Source: Chondrosia reniformis (lineage: Eukaryota > Porifera > Demospongiae > Chondrillida > Chondrillidae). From it: a stretch of 64,000 bases of DNA. The stretch spans positions 1,800,501 through 1,864,500 of the forward strand of contig OX359200.1 in the NCBI GenBank assembly GCA_947172415.1, written 5' to 3'. The notes beneath the pieces are model-generated. The model saw only the letters and a program-made list of their open reading frames with translations, was not told where the DNA came from and made no database searches. Shown one piece after another: positions 1 through 13,168 of the stretch. Within the stretch, counting starts at the first letter, position 1. Each line of letters opens with the position of its first letter. The position numbers and the translations under genes are program-made.

Positions 1-59
1 TTAATCACTTTGTTCAAATAAAATGGCTACCATTAGCAATTATAGCCATATTAGCTCAC

Positions 60-3000
60 TGTATCTGCTGCATACACAAAGTCATACAGTCCTAATATGG
101 TAACTGTGATTCCAACTGCTGGTCCATTGACAGCTGCTACCAAAGGCTTTGGGAAGTTGATGAAGGCATCAACAAAACTTCTACAAGGAAGTAACAGTAA
201 TTAACAAAACTACATAAGAATGCATCAAGAGTATATACTTACGTAGACGTATCATAAAATTGAAACTTATTAGACATATATACATGAGGACACCGTATGA
301 CCTCTCTAGGCCAGTCATGTACGTACGTACTTGCTTTTAGTGGCCATTTTAATAGAGTCCCAAAAATTAACATAATTTGGTTTCATAAACTTTAACCCTG
401 ATAATCCGGCCACCCATCTAATACAGCTAGGCAATTAGGACCCACAGATGACTAGATTAGGAAGGTCCCACTGTAAGTACAAGTAGCATGCACATAGTCC
501 ACCTGAATATGCTACGTACGTAGCTTCACTTAAGTACTGTATACCGGAAACTGAATGCACATGTCTAAAGAATGCGAGATATGCCCACATCCACAATCTT
601 CTGACGTGTATTGATTTGATATCTCAGTAATTCCATATACTGTTGATACACTCTTAAGTTACATCTCGCATTCTTTTAATCACAATGTATTACTCAAACC
701 TGTAATTTGGATAAATTGCAATCTATTACCCTTGCAATCAATTCCCAATATACAGTATCGGATCATTATATAAATTACATAACTCAGTTATTAGGTAGTC
801 CTCCCATATCCAAACAGTAATCTTTCACAGATAGGTCATCTTTCGACCTTTGAGCATTTAGAAAGGCAATGTGATAGGTCTTTTTGCGGTTAGACATTTT
901 AACCCTGTATGTGAGTTAATTTCAGCAACAGTTGATGGGTTGAATGTTTGACCATAAAAGACTACCTAACTGAGTGTTAGTAGACGTTCTAAAAGTTGAG
1001 AGATGATAACCTCACTAAAGGTAAATTTGACACTGTTAAAAGAAGTTTTTATTGTCATATTTTAACATACTTTAGTCGCACACAAGCCTCATCGGCCATC
1101 TTCTGCGGACCCTCTGGAGGAATGTTGGCAAAGTTACTGAGGTCATTTCCGCTGGAATAGTAGTCTCCGGCTCCTCTCGTCACTACCACCTTAACAGAGC
1201 TGTCACTGGCAGCACGTTCCAGTAGAGATACAATCTCATCATACATCTGTGGAATGGAGGAATTACGTATGTGCAGGAGTGGATCAGTAGCTGTATTTAG
1301 ATAGAACAGGTAATAAATGCAGGGCTGCACTATAGCAGGCAATTTAATAATCTTAGTATTTTGTATTAAATGGAACATGACAAAGATTCACAAAATATCA
1401 ACAAGAAGACAAGGATTACCAGGGTCACTGATGAAGGGTGGAATTCCCAGAAAAACTATCTGGCCCAGTGGAGAAGAAGAGAAGTACAAGAAATACCCTT
1501 GTATATCATCCTAAGCTCTCACTAGGTTTAGTTCCTGACTCTAAAGTAGATGTAGCATGTAAGAAAATGGAACATGGATGGAACATCTTTTGACTCCTTG
1601 AGCATGTTTGGCCAAAATATTCAAAAACTGCATTTTTAGACACTCAAAAGTGTTGAAAGATGTACCATCCAAAAGTAGTACAATAAATCACTAATGAATT
1701 TCTGCTTTACTTGAAACCCTTCCTAAGAGCCTAAATCTCTGATTCTCAATAACCTCAGTTAGTAAGGCATTCTTCTTCTGTGGTCTGTTGAGCATGATAG
1801 TGAGGACGCCATTTTCATTGGTGACTTTGAGATTCTGAGAGGTAAGTTGTGAAGAGGATGCTACATCTGGTACAGGTTCAGTATGTGATAAGAGATCATT
1901 AACCAACTCTGAATACTGCTTCACTGCTTCTTCCTGAGAAAGAGCAGAAATGACAGAAAAAGCATGTCACAATTCCAAATTACACTTTCTCTATCTATAG
2001 AGTCCTGAGCCACTATTTCTTTCCAATCATTTTAACCTGGCCTCAATTCAATTTTTTCTTTTTACGAATAGCCCAGCTGATCCCCGATCTCTCTTTGAGC
2101 CCAGCCTTTATATGAGCAAATATGATGACTAGATTATGCAAACATACCTCTGGGAGATTACCCAGGCTGTTCCATGCATTCCATTTAGCTTTTCCTACAA
2201 AGTCAAATGCCCCTGGTTGCTTTGTATTGCATCTTCCCAAGGTCGCCTGAAGGATATGCAACACAGAGCAACTGACATGAAACCTCTAAAACAAATAATT
2301 GTACCTTATACAGTTCTTTACACTTTACACAAAGACCCTAATATATGACGTATGTATCCTTTAACCAGTCTTTCTGGTTGCAGGTAAAAGGTTCCCTACC
2401 ATTCCATATCTTGTTAGTTCAACTACAAATAATCAAAGTAGGGTAAGTCCCACATATTAGGGTAAGTCCCACATGTTAGGGTAAGTCCCACATATTAGTA
2501 CTAGGGTAAGTCCCACTTATTAGTAAGCCCCACTTATTAGGGTAAGTCCCACTTACTAGGGTAGTCTATGGTTTAACTACACAAAGAGTAATAACGTAAC
2601 ACTTATCTACATGTACACAATCTACACGTAAAGCCTAAATATAAAAGTTAAAATATAAGCTTGTACAAATAAAATGTGCATATAAATATAGCAAGGATTC
2701 ACAGAAGATCAAGATTAAGAAAAAGACAAAGACTCCCAGGATCACTGATGAAGGGTGGAATTCCCAGAACAGTTGTCTGGCCCAGTGGAGAAGAAGATGA
2801 AAGAAAGGAAAAGAAGAAAGAAAAGACTCCTGTATCCAAAGCTCTCTTCAGGTTTAGTTCCCCTAAAGGCTCTTTTACAGAATAGGTATAGCATGTAGGG
2901 AAATGGCATATTAGATTTTTCATATATATGTATATATAATGTTGTATCCTTTACCTGCTTGTACAGCCCATACAGCTTAAGCTTGATGTCGTTGCCAGGG

Positions 3001-3152
3001 TCTTCCCTTAGCTGATTAAGCATCTGTTTTGCCTTTTCTAATTCATTTGCAGAACTTGAAAATCTTTTAACAATGTTCAGTGCAATAGGACTCCTGATAG
3101 TACCGCATTTAGTGATACTTGACCTAGCCAAGCTGCTAAAAATGGTAGCCAT
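60..3152 (-). CDS. ECI2: Enoyl-CoA delta-isomerase 2 (ACBP + crotonase), copy a, 3' end off window
   Basis: Exons on the minus strand: 3152-2955, 2246-2148, 1933-1754, 1246-1071, 180-60, with AG/GT borders and a continuous frame. The donor after exon 3 is GTTATT, weaker than usual. The N-terminus is Ser/Arg-rich with a basic RFSSS segment, as in mitochondrial presequences. Residues ~36-110 are an acyl-CoA-binding domain (KLYGLYKQ, then [15 protein letters not shown]). Then comes the crotonase fold: [21 protein letters not shown] (oxyanion-hole region), and [22 protein letters not shown]2 moves 3-cis/3-trans double bonds to 2-trans during oxidation of unsaturated fatty acids in mitochondria and peroxisomes. 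The last three exons lie beyond the left edge; by comparison with copies b-d they should carry PEGCSS and a terminal SKL. This is the only copy here with the acyl-CoA-binding domain. Confidence 0.9.
833..1014. repeat. Degenerate foldback (MITE-like) element, CATCTTTCGAC family
   Basis: Left end GGTCATCTTTCGACC and right end AGTTGAGAGATGATAACC are imperfect inverted copies and match the termini of the clearer elements near 48.7 and 56.1 kb. It lies in an ECI-a intron. It is diverged, so the borders are approximate. Confidence 0.4.
1381..1560 (+). repeat. Dispersed repeat 'R5', copy 1
   Basis: One of five related segments (also 2728-2905, 34195-34322 minus, 40890-41017 minus, 58213-58345 plus). 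Shared blocks include GATGAAGGGTGGAATTCCCA, CTGGCCCAGTGGAGAAGAAG and a tail ending GTAGCATGTA. No coding potential or terminal repeats recognised; class unknown. Confidence 0.55.
1563..1674. repeat. Short foldback MITE
   Basis: Inverted ends of about 25 bp: GGAACATCTTTTGACTCCTT on the left, with AGTGTTGAAAGATGTACC on the right. Same CATCTTTYGAC terminal family as the elements near 48.7 and 56.1 kb. Lies in an ECI-a intron. Confidence 0.5.
2438..2566 (+). repeat. Short tandem repeat around GGGTAAGTCCCAC
   Basis: About six irregular copies of a 20-25 bp unit containing TAGGGTAAGTCCCACATATT. Each plus-strand copy has a perfect GTAAGT donor core, but the array is antisense to the intron of ECI-a that hosts it. 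Confidence 0.75.
2728..2905 (+). repeat. Dispersed repeat 'R5', copy 2
   Basis: The longest copy of the family described at 1381-1560, lying in ECI-a intron 1 immediately after exon 1. Includes AGGATCACTGATGAAGGGTG, a purine-rich AAAGGAAAAGAAGAAAG stretch and GGTTTAGTTCCCCTAAAGG. Confidence 0.55.
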
Positions 3153-3892
3153 TTTGTTTGCTATATAAACACTATAGAATATCGATAACTAATATTTCAG
3201 TTATACCCAACAGTATTACAGTTGGAAACTACAATTAGTCATTTGTGTCCCATAAACATTACCATGAAACAAGTATGTTACATACACTTTAACTACATGT
3301 ACATGTAAATCCATGTACATAGCTATATTCTGTGCTACATGGGGCAAATAGTGTACAGAGCACATGGAACACTCAAATAATAAATTAGAACAAGAAAATA
3401 GAATGTAAACAGACAAGATAGGCAGTTCAAAAAGCACTAATATTTCCTACTATTCTGTGCTAAAAGTGTACAAAGTTTAAATTTCGGCTAAAATCGAAAG
3501 TTCTTGATAACCAATAAGCTTTTCGCTGAACATAACGGTTCTACTCTTTAAAAAGCAGAAACGTAGTTAGGATATATTTAAAAAAGGAGAAAAAGGAAAA
3601 GCCTGGGAGATTAATTTGCTGACTAAATATGTACCGTAATCGCGTATGCGGTCTATCATTACGCAATATTTCAACTTGGCACATGCTCCAATGGTATGAA
3701 TATCATTAAACATACCACCCTGTAATTCGTAATCTGGCACTATGTCTCGGCACCGGAGTGGCTGAGACAAAAAAGCGTGAAAAGGAAAAGCTGCATCATG
3801 GTACTTCCCCAGGGACTTTACCTGCAGCTGCTATGTGGGTGTTTCACACAATCGTTTAATGGTACTTCGTTTCTATAAAATTAAGGCTGTTT
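3153..3892. other. Intergenic region upstream of ECI-a
   Basis: 740 bp between the ECI-a start codon (minus) and a candidate first exon of the Death-domain gene (plus, 3893). It may act as a divergent promoter. No recognisable gene, RNA or element; short ORFs here lack support. Confidence 0.5.
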
Positions 3893-3905
3893 ATGGCATT
3901 GATAA
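3893..3905 (+). CDS. Candidate first coding exon of the DD/CARD gene (tentative)
   Basis: ATGGCATTGATAA is followed directly by a strong donor, GTGAGTATTC. It ends in phase 1, the phase required by the Death-domain exon at 14059; joined, it would read M-A-L-I-S-L-N-E-K-P. A longer ATG in another frame (3859) would end in phase 2 and give an immediate stop. If correct, the whole satellite lies inside intron 1. There is no transcript evidence. Confidence 0.25.
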
Positions 3906-3984
3906 GTGAGTATTCTTAATTCCATTAACTGTAATAATTAATGACTAGCCTAACTAACCGTAGTAACCATTTGCTGTACTGATG

Positions 3985-6900
3985 CAACTTCTAGTTTAAA
4001 AGCCATGAGTATTGTGAAATGTAGATTATCAGTGTATCCCTCTGACTGTACTATTGAGTAATTTTCATCTTCTGAGATGAGATGTACATGTATTGATATT
4101 TGCATTCATGTTTGTGTTTATTGATTGAGTAACTGTAGATGTATGTTTCTTTTCCTCCTCCATGCATCCTTTTCAATTCACTTTAATCATTGCAATGGAT
4201 CAACAGGTCACCGTAAGTGTATCCTTAGTACATATCTTTGCTGTTTACCGTAGTGATGCAACTTGTAGTTTAAAAGTCAAGAGTATTGAAAAATATAGTT
4301 TATCAGTGTATCCCTCTAACTGTGCTATTGAGTAATTTCCATGTTTTGAGATGAAATGTACATGAATTGATATCTGCATTCATGTTTGTGTTTATGGATT
4401 AAGTAACTGTTGATGTTTGTTTCTTTTCCTCCTCCATGCATCCTTTTCAATTCACTTTAATCATTGCAATGGATCAACAGTTGAATGTAAGTGTATCCAT
4501 AGTACATATCTTTACTGTTCTACAGTAGTGATGCAACTTGTAGTTTAAAAGTCAAGAGTATTGAAAAATGTAGTTTATCAGTGTACCCCTCTAACTGTGC
4601 TATTGAGTAATTTCCATGTTTTGAGATGAAATGTACATGAATTAATATTTGCATTCATGTTTGTGTTTTTTGATTGAGTAACTGTTGATGTATGTTTCTT
4701 TTCCTCCACCATGCATCCTTTTCAATTCACTTTAATCATTGCAATGGATCAACAGTTGAACGTAAGTGTATCCATAGTACATACGTATCTTTGCTGTTTA
4801 CAGTAGTGATGCAACTTGTAGTTTAAAAGCCATGGGTATTGAGAAATGTAGTTAATCAGTGTACCCCTCTAACTGTACTATTGAGTAATTTCCATGTTTT
4901 GAGATGAAATGTACATGTAATAATATTTGCATTCATGTTTTTGTTTATTGATTAAGTAACTGTTGATGTATGTTTCTTTTCCTCCTCCATGCATCCTTTT
5001 CAATTCACTTTAATCATTGCAATGGATCAACAGGTCAACGTAAGTGTATCCATAGTACATATCTTTGCTGTTTACCGTAGTGATGCAACATGTAGTTTAA
5101 AAGCCATGAGTATTAAGAAATGTAGTTTTAATTTATCAGTGTATCCCTCTGACTGTACTATTGAGTAATTTCCATGTTTTGAGATGAAATGTACATGAAT
5201 TGATATTTGCATTCATGTTTGTGTTTATTGATTTAGTAACTGTAGATGTATGTTTCTTTTCCTCCTCCATGCATCCTTTTCAATTCACTTTAATCATTGC
5301 AATGGATCAACAGGTCAACGTAAGTGTATCCATAGTACATATCTTTGCTGTTTACCGTAGTGATGCAACTTGTAGTTTGAAAGCCATGAGTATTGAGAAA
5401 TGTAGTTTTAATTTATCAGTGTATCCCTCTGACTGTACTATTGAGTAATTTCCATGTTTTGAGATGAAATGTACATGAATTAATATTTGCATTCATGTTT
5501 GTGTTTTTTGATTGAGTAACTGTTGATGTATGTTTCTTTTCCTCCACCATGCATCCTTTTCAATTCACTTTAATCATTGCAATGGATCAACAGTTGAACG
5601 TAAGTGTATCCATAGTACATACGTATCTTTGCTGTTTACAGTAGTGATGCAACTTGTAGTTTAAAAGCCATGGGTATTGAGAAATGTAGTTAATCAGTGT
5701 ACCCCTCTAACTGTACTATTGAGTAATTTCCATGTTTTGAGATGAAATGTACATGTAATAATATTTGCATTCATGTTTTTGTTTATTGATTAAGTAACTG
5801 TTGATGTATGTTTCTTTTCCTCCTCCATGCATCCTTTTCAATTCACTTTAATCATTGCAATGGATCAACAGGTCAACGTAAGTGTATCCATAGTACATAT
5901 CTTTGCTGTTTACCGTAGTGATGCAACATGTAGTTTAAAAGCCATGAGTATTGAGAAATGTAGTTTTAATTTATCAGTGTATCCCTCTGACTGTACTATT
6001 GAGTAATTTCCATGTTTTGAGATGAAATGTACATGAATTGATATTTGCATTCATGTTTGTGTTTATTGATTTAGTAACTGTAGATGTATGTTTCTTTTCC
6101 TCCTCCATGCATCCTTTTCAATTCACTTTAATCATTGCAATGGATCAACAGGTCAACGTAAGTGTATCCATAGTACATATCTTTGCTGTTTACCGTAGTG
6201 ATGCAACTTGTAGTTTGAAAGCCATGAGTATTGAGAAATGTAGTTTTAATTTATCAGTGTATCCCTCTGACTGTACTATTGAGTAATTTCCATGTTTTGA
6301 GATGAAATGTACATGAATTGATATCTGCATTCATGTTTGTGTTTATTGCTTAAGTAACTGTTGATGTATGTTTCTTTTCCTCCTCCATGCATCCTTTTCA
6401 ATTCACTTTAATCATTGCAATGGATCAACAGTTGAACGTAAGTGTATCCATAGAACATATCTTTGCTGGTTACAGTAGTGATGCAACTTGTAGTTTAAAA
6501 GTCAAGAGTATTGAGAAATGTAGATTATCAGTGTATCCCTCTGACTGTACTATTGAGTAATTTCCATGTTTTGAGATGAAATGTACATGTAATGATATCT
6601 GCATTCATGTTTGTGTTTATTGATTAAGTAACTGTAGATGTATGTTTCTTTTCCTCCTCCATGCATCCTTTTCAATTCACTTTAATCATTGAACTGGATA
6701 AACAGGTCAACGTAAGTGTATCCATAGAACATATCTTGGCTGTTTACAGTAGTGATGCAACTTGTAGTTTGAAATGTACATGTATTGAAATTTGCATTCA
6801 TGTTTGTGTTTATTGATTGAGTAACTATTAATGTATGTTTCTTTTCCTCCGCCATGCATCCTTTTCAATTTACTTTAATCATTGCAATGGATCAACAGGT

Positions 6901-9900
6901 CTAAGTAAGTGTATCCATAGTACATATCTTTACTGTTTACAGTAGTGATGCAACTTGTAGTTTAAAAGTCATAAGTATTGAGAAATGTAGTTTATCAGTA
7001 TACCCCTCTAACTGTACTATTGAGTAATTTCCATGTTTTGAGATGAGATGTACATGAATTGATATCTAAATTCATGTTTGTGTTTAGTGATTGCATAACT
7101 GTGGATGTATGTTTCTTTTCCTCCCCCATGCATCCTTTTCAATTTACTTTAATCATTGCAATGGATCAACAGTTGAACGTGAGTGTATCCATAGTACATA
7201 TCTTTGCTGTTTACAGTAGTGATGCAACTTGTAGTTTGAAATGTACATGTATTGAAATTTGCATTCATGTTTGTGTTTATTGATTGAGTAACTATTAATG
7301 TATGTTTCTTTTCCTCCGCCATGCATCCTTTTCAATTTACTTTAATCATTGCAATGGATCAACAGGTCGTGAGTGTATCCATAATACATATCTTTACTGT
7401 TTACAGTAGTGATGCAACTTGTAGTTTAAAAGTCATAAGTATTGAGAAATGTAGTTTATCAGTGTATCCCTCTGACTGTGCTATTGAGTAATTTCCATGT
7501 TTTGAGATGAAATGTACATGAATTGATATCTGCATTCATGTTTGTGTTTATTGATTTAGTAACTGTAGATGTATGTTTCTTTTCCTCCTCCATGCATCCT
7601 TTTCAATTCACTTTAATCATTGAACTGGATAAACAGGTCAACGTAAGTGTATCCATAGAACATATCTTGGCTGTTTACAGTAGTGATGCAACTTGTAGTT
7701 TGAAATGTACATGTATTGAAATTTGCATTCATGTTTGTGTTTATTGATTGAGTAACTATTAATGTATGTTTCTTTTCCTCCGCCATGCATCCTTTTCAAT
7801 TTACTTTAATCATTGCAATGGATCAACAGGTCTAAGTAAGTGTATCCATAGTACATATCTTTACTGTTTACAGTAGTGATGCAACTTGTAGTTTAAAAGT
7901 CATAAGTATTGAGAAATGTAGTTTATCAGTATACCCCTCTAACTGTACTATTGAGTAATTTCCATGTTTTGAGATGAGATGTACATGAATTGATATCTAA
8001 ATTCATGTTTGTGTTTAGTGATTGCATAACTGTGGATGTATGTTTCTTTTCCTCCTCCATGCATCCTTTTCAATTTACTTTAATCATTGCAATGGATCAA
8101 CAGTTGAACGTGAGTGTATCCATAGTACATATCTTTGCTGTTTACAGTAGTGATGCAACTTGTAGTTTGAAATGTACATGTATTGAAATTTGCATTCATG
8201 TTTGTGTTTATTGATTGAGTAACTATTAATGTATGTTTCTTTTCCTCCGCCATGCATCCTTTTCAATTTACTTTAATCATTGCAATGGATCAACAGGTCG
8301 TGAGTGTATCCATAATACATATCTTTACTGTTTACAGTAGTGATGCAACTTGTAGTTTAAAAGTCATAAGTATTGAGAAATGTAGTTTATCAGTGTATCC
8401 CTCTGACTGTGCTATTGAGTAATTTCCATGTTTTGAGATGAAATGTACATGAATTGATATCTGCATTCATGTTTGTGTTTATTGATTTAGTAACTGTAGA
8501 TGTATGTTTCTTTTCCTCCTCCATGCATCCTTTTCAATTTACTTTAATCATTGCAATGGATCAACAGTTGAACGTAAGTGTATCCCCTTAGTACATATCT
8601 TTGCTGTTTACCGTAGTGATGCAACTTGTAGTTTAAAAGCCATGAGTATTGAGAAATGTAGTTTATCAGTGTATCCCTCTGACTGTACTATTGAGTAATT
8701 TCCATGTTTTAAGATGAAATGTACATGAATTGATATCTGCATTCATGTTTTTGTTTATTGATTAAGTAACTGTTGATGTATGTTTCTTTTCCTCCTCCAT
8801 GCATCCTTTTCAATTCACTTTAATCATTGCAATGGATCAACAGGTCGTGAGTGTATCCATAGTACATATCTTTACTGTTTACAGTAGTGATGCAACTTGT
8901 AGTTTAAAAGTCAAGAGTTTTGAGAAATGTAGATTATCAGTGTATCCCTCTGACTGTACTATTGAGTAATTTCCATGTTTTGAGATGAAATGTACATGTA
9001 ATGATATCTGCATTCATGTTTGTGTTTATTGATTAAGTAACTGTAGATGTATGTTTCTTTTCCTCCCCCATGCATCCTTTTCAATTCACTTTAATCATTG
9101 AACTGGATAAACAGGTCAACGTAAGTGTATCCATAGAACATATCTTTGCTGGTTACAGTAGTGATGCAACTTGTAGTTTGAAATGTACATGTATTGAAAT
9201 TTGCATTCATGTTTGTGTTTATTGATTGAGTAACTATTAATGTATGTTTCTTTTCCTCCGCCATGCATCCTTTTCAATTTACTTTAACCATTGCAATGGA
9301 TCAACAGGTCTAAGTAAGTGTATCCATAGTACATATCTTTACTGTTTACAGTAGTGATGCAACTTGTAGTTTAAAAGTCATAAGTATTGAGAAATGTAGT
9401 TTATCAGTGTACCCCTCTAACTGTGCTATTGAGTAATTTCCATGTTTTGAGATGAAATGTACATGAATTGATATCTAAATTCATGTTTGTGTTTAGTGAT
9501 TGCATAACTGTGGATGTATGTTTCTTTTCCTCCCCCATGCATCCTTTTCAATTCACTTTAATCATTGAACTGGATAAACAGGTCAACGTAAGTGTATCCA
9601 TAGAACATATCTTTGCTGGTTACAGTAGTGATGCAACTTGTAGTTTGAAATGTACATGTATTGAAATTTGCATTCATGTTTGTGTTTATTGATTGAGTAA
9701 CTATTAATGTATGTTTCTTTTCCTCCGCCATGCATCCTTTTCAATTTACTTTAATCATTGCAATGGATCAACAGTTGATTGTGAGTGTATCCATAGTACA
9801 TATCTTTACTGTTTACAGTAGTGATGCAACTTGTAGTTTAAAAGTCATAAGTATTGAAAAATATAGTTTATCAGTGTACCCCTCTAACTGTGCTATTGAG

Positions 9901-12900
9901 TAATTTCCATGTTTTGAGATGAAATATACATGTATTGATATCTGCATTCATGTTTGTGTTTATTGATTAAGTAACTGTTGATGTATGTTTCTTTTCCTCC
10001 TCCATGCATCCTTTTCAATTCACTTTAATCATTGCAATGGATCAACAGTTGAACGTAAGTGTATCCATAGTACATATCTTTGCTGTTTACCGTAGTGATG
10101 CAACTTGTAGTTTAAAAGTCAAGAGTATTGAAAAATGTAGTTAATCAGTGTACCCCTCTAACTGTACTATTGAGTAATTTCCATGTTTTGAGATGAAATG
10201 TACATGTATTGATATCTGCATTCATGTTTGTGTTTATTGATTAAGTAACTGTAGATGTATGTTTCTTTTCCTCCTCCATGCATCCTTTTCAATTCACTTT
10301 AATCATTGCAATGGATCAACAGGTCGTAAGTGTATCCATAGTACATATCTTTACTGTTTACAGTAGTGATGCAACTTGTAGTTTGAAAGCCATGAGTATT
10401 GAGAAATGTAGTTTATCAGTGTATTCCTCTAACTATACTATTGAGTAATTTCCATGTTTTGAGATGAAATGTACATGAATTGATATTTGCATTCATGTTT
10501 GTGTTTATTGATTAAGTAACTGTTGATGTATGTTTCTTTTCCTCCACCATGCATCCTTTTCAATTCACTTTAATCATTGCAATGGATCAACAGGTCGTAA
10601 GTGTATCCATAGTACATATCTTTACTGTTTACAGTAGTGATGCAACTTGTAGTTTGAAAGCCATGAGTATTGAGAAATGTAGTTTATCAGTGTATTCCTC
10701 TAACTATACTATTGAGTAATTTCCATGTTTTGAGATTAAATGTACATGAATTGATATTTGCATTCATGTTTGTGTTTATTGATTAAGTAACTGTTGATGT
10801 ATGTTTCTTTTCCTCCACCATGCATCCTTTTCAATTCACTTTAATCATTGCAATGGATCAACAGGTCGTAAGTGTATCCATAGTACATATCTTTACTGTT
10901 TACAGTAGTGATGCAACTTGTAGTTTAAAAGCCATGAGTATTGAGAAATATAGTTAATCAGTGTATCCCTCTAACTGTACTATTGAGTAATTTCCATGTT
11001 TTAAGATGAAATGTACATGTAATGATATCTGCATTCATGTTTTTGTTTATTGATTAAGTAACTGTTGATGTATGTTTCTTTTCCTCCTCCATGCATCCTT
11101 TTCAATTCACTTTAATCATTGCAATGGATCAACAGGTCGTGAGTGTATCCATAGTACATATCTTTGCTGTTTACCGTAGTGATGCAACTTGTAGTTTAAA
11201 AGCCATGAGTATTGAGAAATGTAGTTTTAATTTATCAGTGTATCCCTCTTACTGTACTATTGAGTAATTTCCATGTTTTGAGATGAAATGTACATGAATT
11301 GATATTTGCATTCATGTTTGTGTTTATTGATTAAGTAACTGTAGATGTATGTTTCTTTTCCTCCTCCATGCATCCTTTTCAATTCACTTTAATCATTGCA
11401 ATGGATCAACAGTTGAACGTAAGTGTATCCATAGTACATATCTTTGCTGTTTACAGTAGTGATGCAACTTGTAGTTTAAAAGCCATGAGTATTGAGAAAT
11501 ATAGTTAATCAGTGTATCCCTCTAACTGTACTATTGAGTAATTTCCATGTTTTAAGATGAAATGTACATGTAATGATATCTGCATTCATGTTTTTGTTTA
11601 TTGATTAAGTAACTGTTGATGTATGTTTCTTTTCCTCCTCCATGCATCCTTTTCAATTCACTTTAATCATTGCAATGGATCAACAGTTCGTGAGTGTATC
11701 CATAGTACATATCTTTGCTGTTTACCGTAGTGATGCAACTTGTAGTTTAAAAGCCATGAGTATTAAGAAATGTAGTTTTAATTTATCAGTGTATCCCTCT
11801 TACTGTACTATTGAGTAATTTCCATGTTTTGAGATGAAATGTACATGAATTAATATTTGCATTCATGTTTGTGTTTATTGATTGAGTAACTGTAGATGTA
11901 TGTTTCTTTTCCTCCTCCATGCATCCTTTTCAATTCACTTTAATCATTGCAATGGATCAACAGTTGAACGTAAGTGTATCCATAGTACATATCTTTGCTG
12001 TTTACCGTAGTGATGCAACTTGTAGTTTAAAAGCCAATAGTATTGAGAAATGTAGTTTTAATTTATCAGTGTATCCCTCTGACTGTACTATTGAGTAATT
12101 TCCATGTTTTAAGATGAAATGTACATGAATTGATATCAGCATTCATGTTTGTGTTTATTGATTTAGTAGCTGTAGATGTATGTTTCTTTTCCTCCTCCAT
12201 GCATCATTTTCAATTCACTTTAATCATTGCAATGGATCAACAGTTGAACGTGAGTGTATCCATAGTACATATCTTTGCTGTTTACAGTAGTGATGCAACT
12301 TGTAGTTTAAAAGCCATGAGTATTGAAAAATGTAGTTAATCAGTGTACCCCTCTAACTGTACTATTGAGTAATTTCCATGTTTTGAGATGAAATGTACAT
12401 GTAATGATATTTGCATTCATGTTTGTGTTTATTGATTGAGTAACTGTAGATGTATGTTTCTTTTCCTCCTCCATGCATCCTTTTCAATTCACTTTAATCA
12501 TTGCAATGGATCAACAGGTCTAAGTAAGTGTATCCTTAGTACATATCTTTGCTGTTTACCGTAGTGATGCAACTTGTAGTTTAAAAGCCATGAGTATTGA
12601 GAAATGTAGTTTTAATTTATCAGTGTATCCCTCTGACTGTACTATCGAGTAATTTCCCTGTTTTGAGATGAAATGTACATGTATTGATATCTGCATTCAT
12701 GTTTGTGTTTATTGATTGAGTAACTGTAGATGTATGTTTCTTTTCCTCCTCCATGCATCCTTTTCAATTCACTTTAATCATTGCAATGGATCAACAGTTG
12801 AACGTAAGTGTATCCATAGTACATATCTTTGCTGTTTACCGTAGTGATGCAACTTGTAGTTTGAAAGCCATGAGTATTGAGAAATGTAGTTTATCAGTGT

Positions 12901-13168
12901 ATCCCTCTGACTGTACTATTGAGTAATTTCCATGTTTTGAGATGAAATATACATGTATTGATATCTGCATTCATGTTTTTGTTTATTGATTAAGTAACTG
13001 TTGATGTATGTTTCTTTTCCTCCTCCATGCATCCTTTTCAATTCACTTTAATCATTGCAATGGATCAACAGGTCTAAGTAAGTGTATCCATAGTACATAT
13101 CTTTGCTGTTTACCGTAGTGATGCAACATGTAGTTTAAAAACCATGAGTATTGAGAAATGTAGTTAAG
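3985..13168 (+). repeat. 9.2-kb satellite array, ~35 units, with AG-(3/6 nt)-GTRAGT cassettes
   Basis: The landmark CATGCATCCTTTTCAATT recurs about 35 times, from 4161 to ~13026. Unit lengths are mostly 270-280 bp, with a shorter 193-bp form that alternates with the long form between about 6.6 and 9.8 kb. Higher-order repeats are visible: an 838-bp block (three units) is duplicated, with 5200-5448 recurring at 6038-6286, and a 931-bp block repeats 7059 at 7990. Each unit has a pyrimidine-rich run, CTTTAATCATTG, then GATCAACAG, then 3 or 6 nt, then GTAAGT or GTGAGT. Variants between AG and GT include GTCAAC, TTGAAC, GTCTAA, GTCACC, TTGATT, GTC and TTC. Short ORFs of 60-82 codons are by-products of the repeat. 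Confidence 0.95.

Noticed and set aside
3859-3907. Longer first exon MVLRFYKIKAVYGID for the DD/CARD gene
   Set aside because: It ends in phase 2, which would put a stop right after the junction with the exon at 14059.
5200-12339. 60-82-codon ORFs recurring in the satellite as a peptide gene family
   Set aside because: They recur with the repeat period, have no conserved start context or signal peptide, and truncate freely among units.
3985-13168. Centromeric satellite
   Set aside because: The array is short, lies between unique genes and has alternating unit lengths; nothing points to centromere function.
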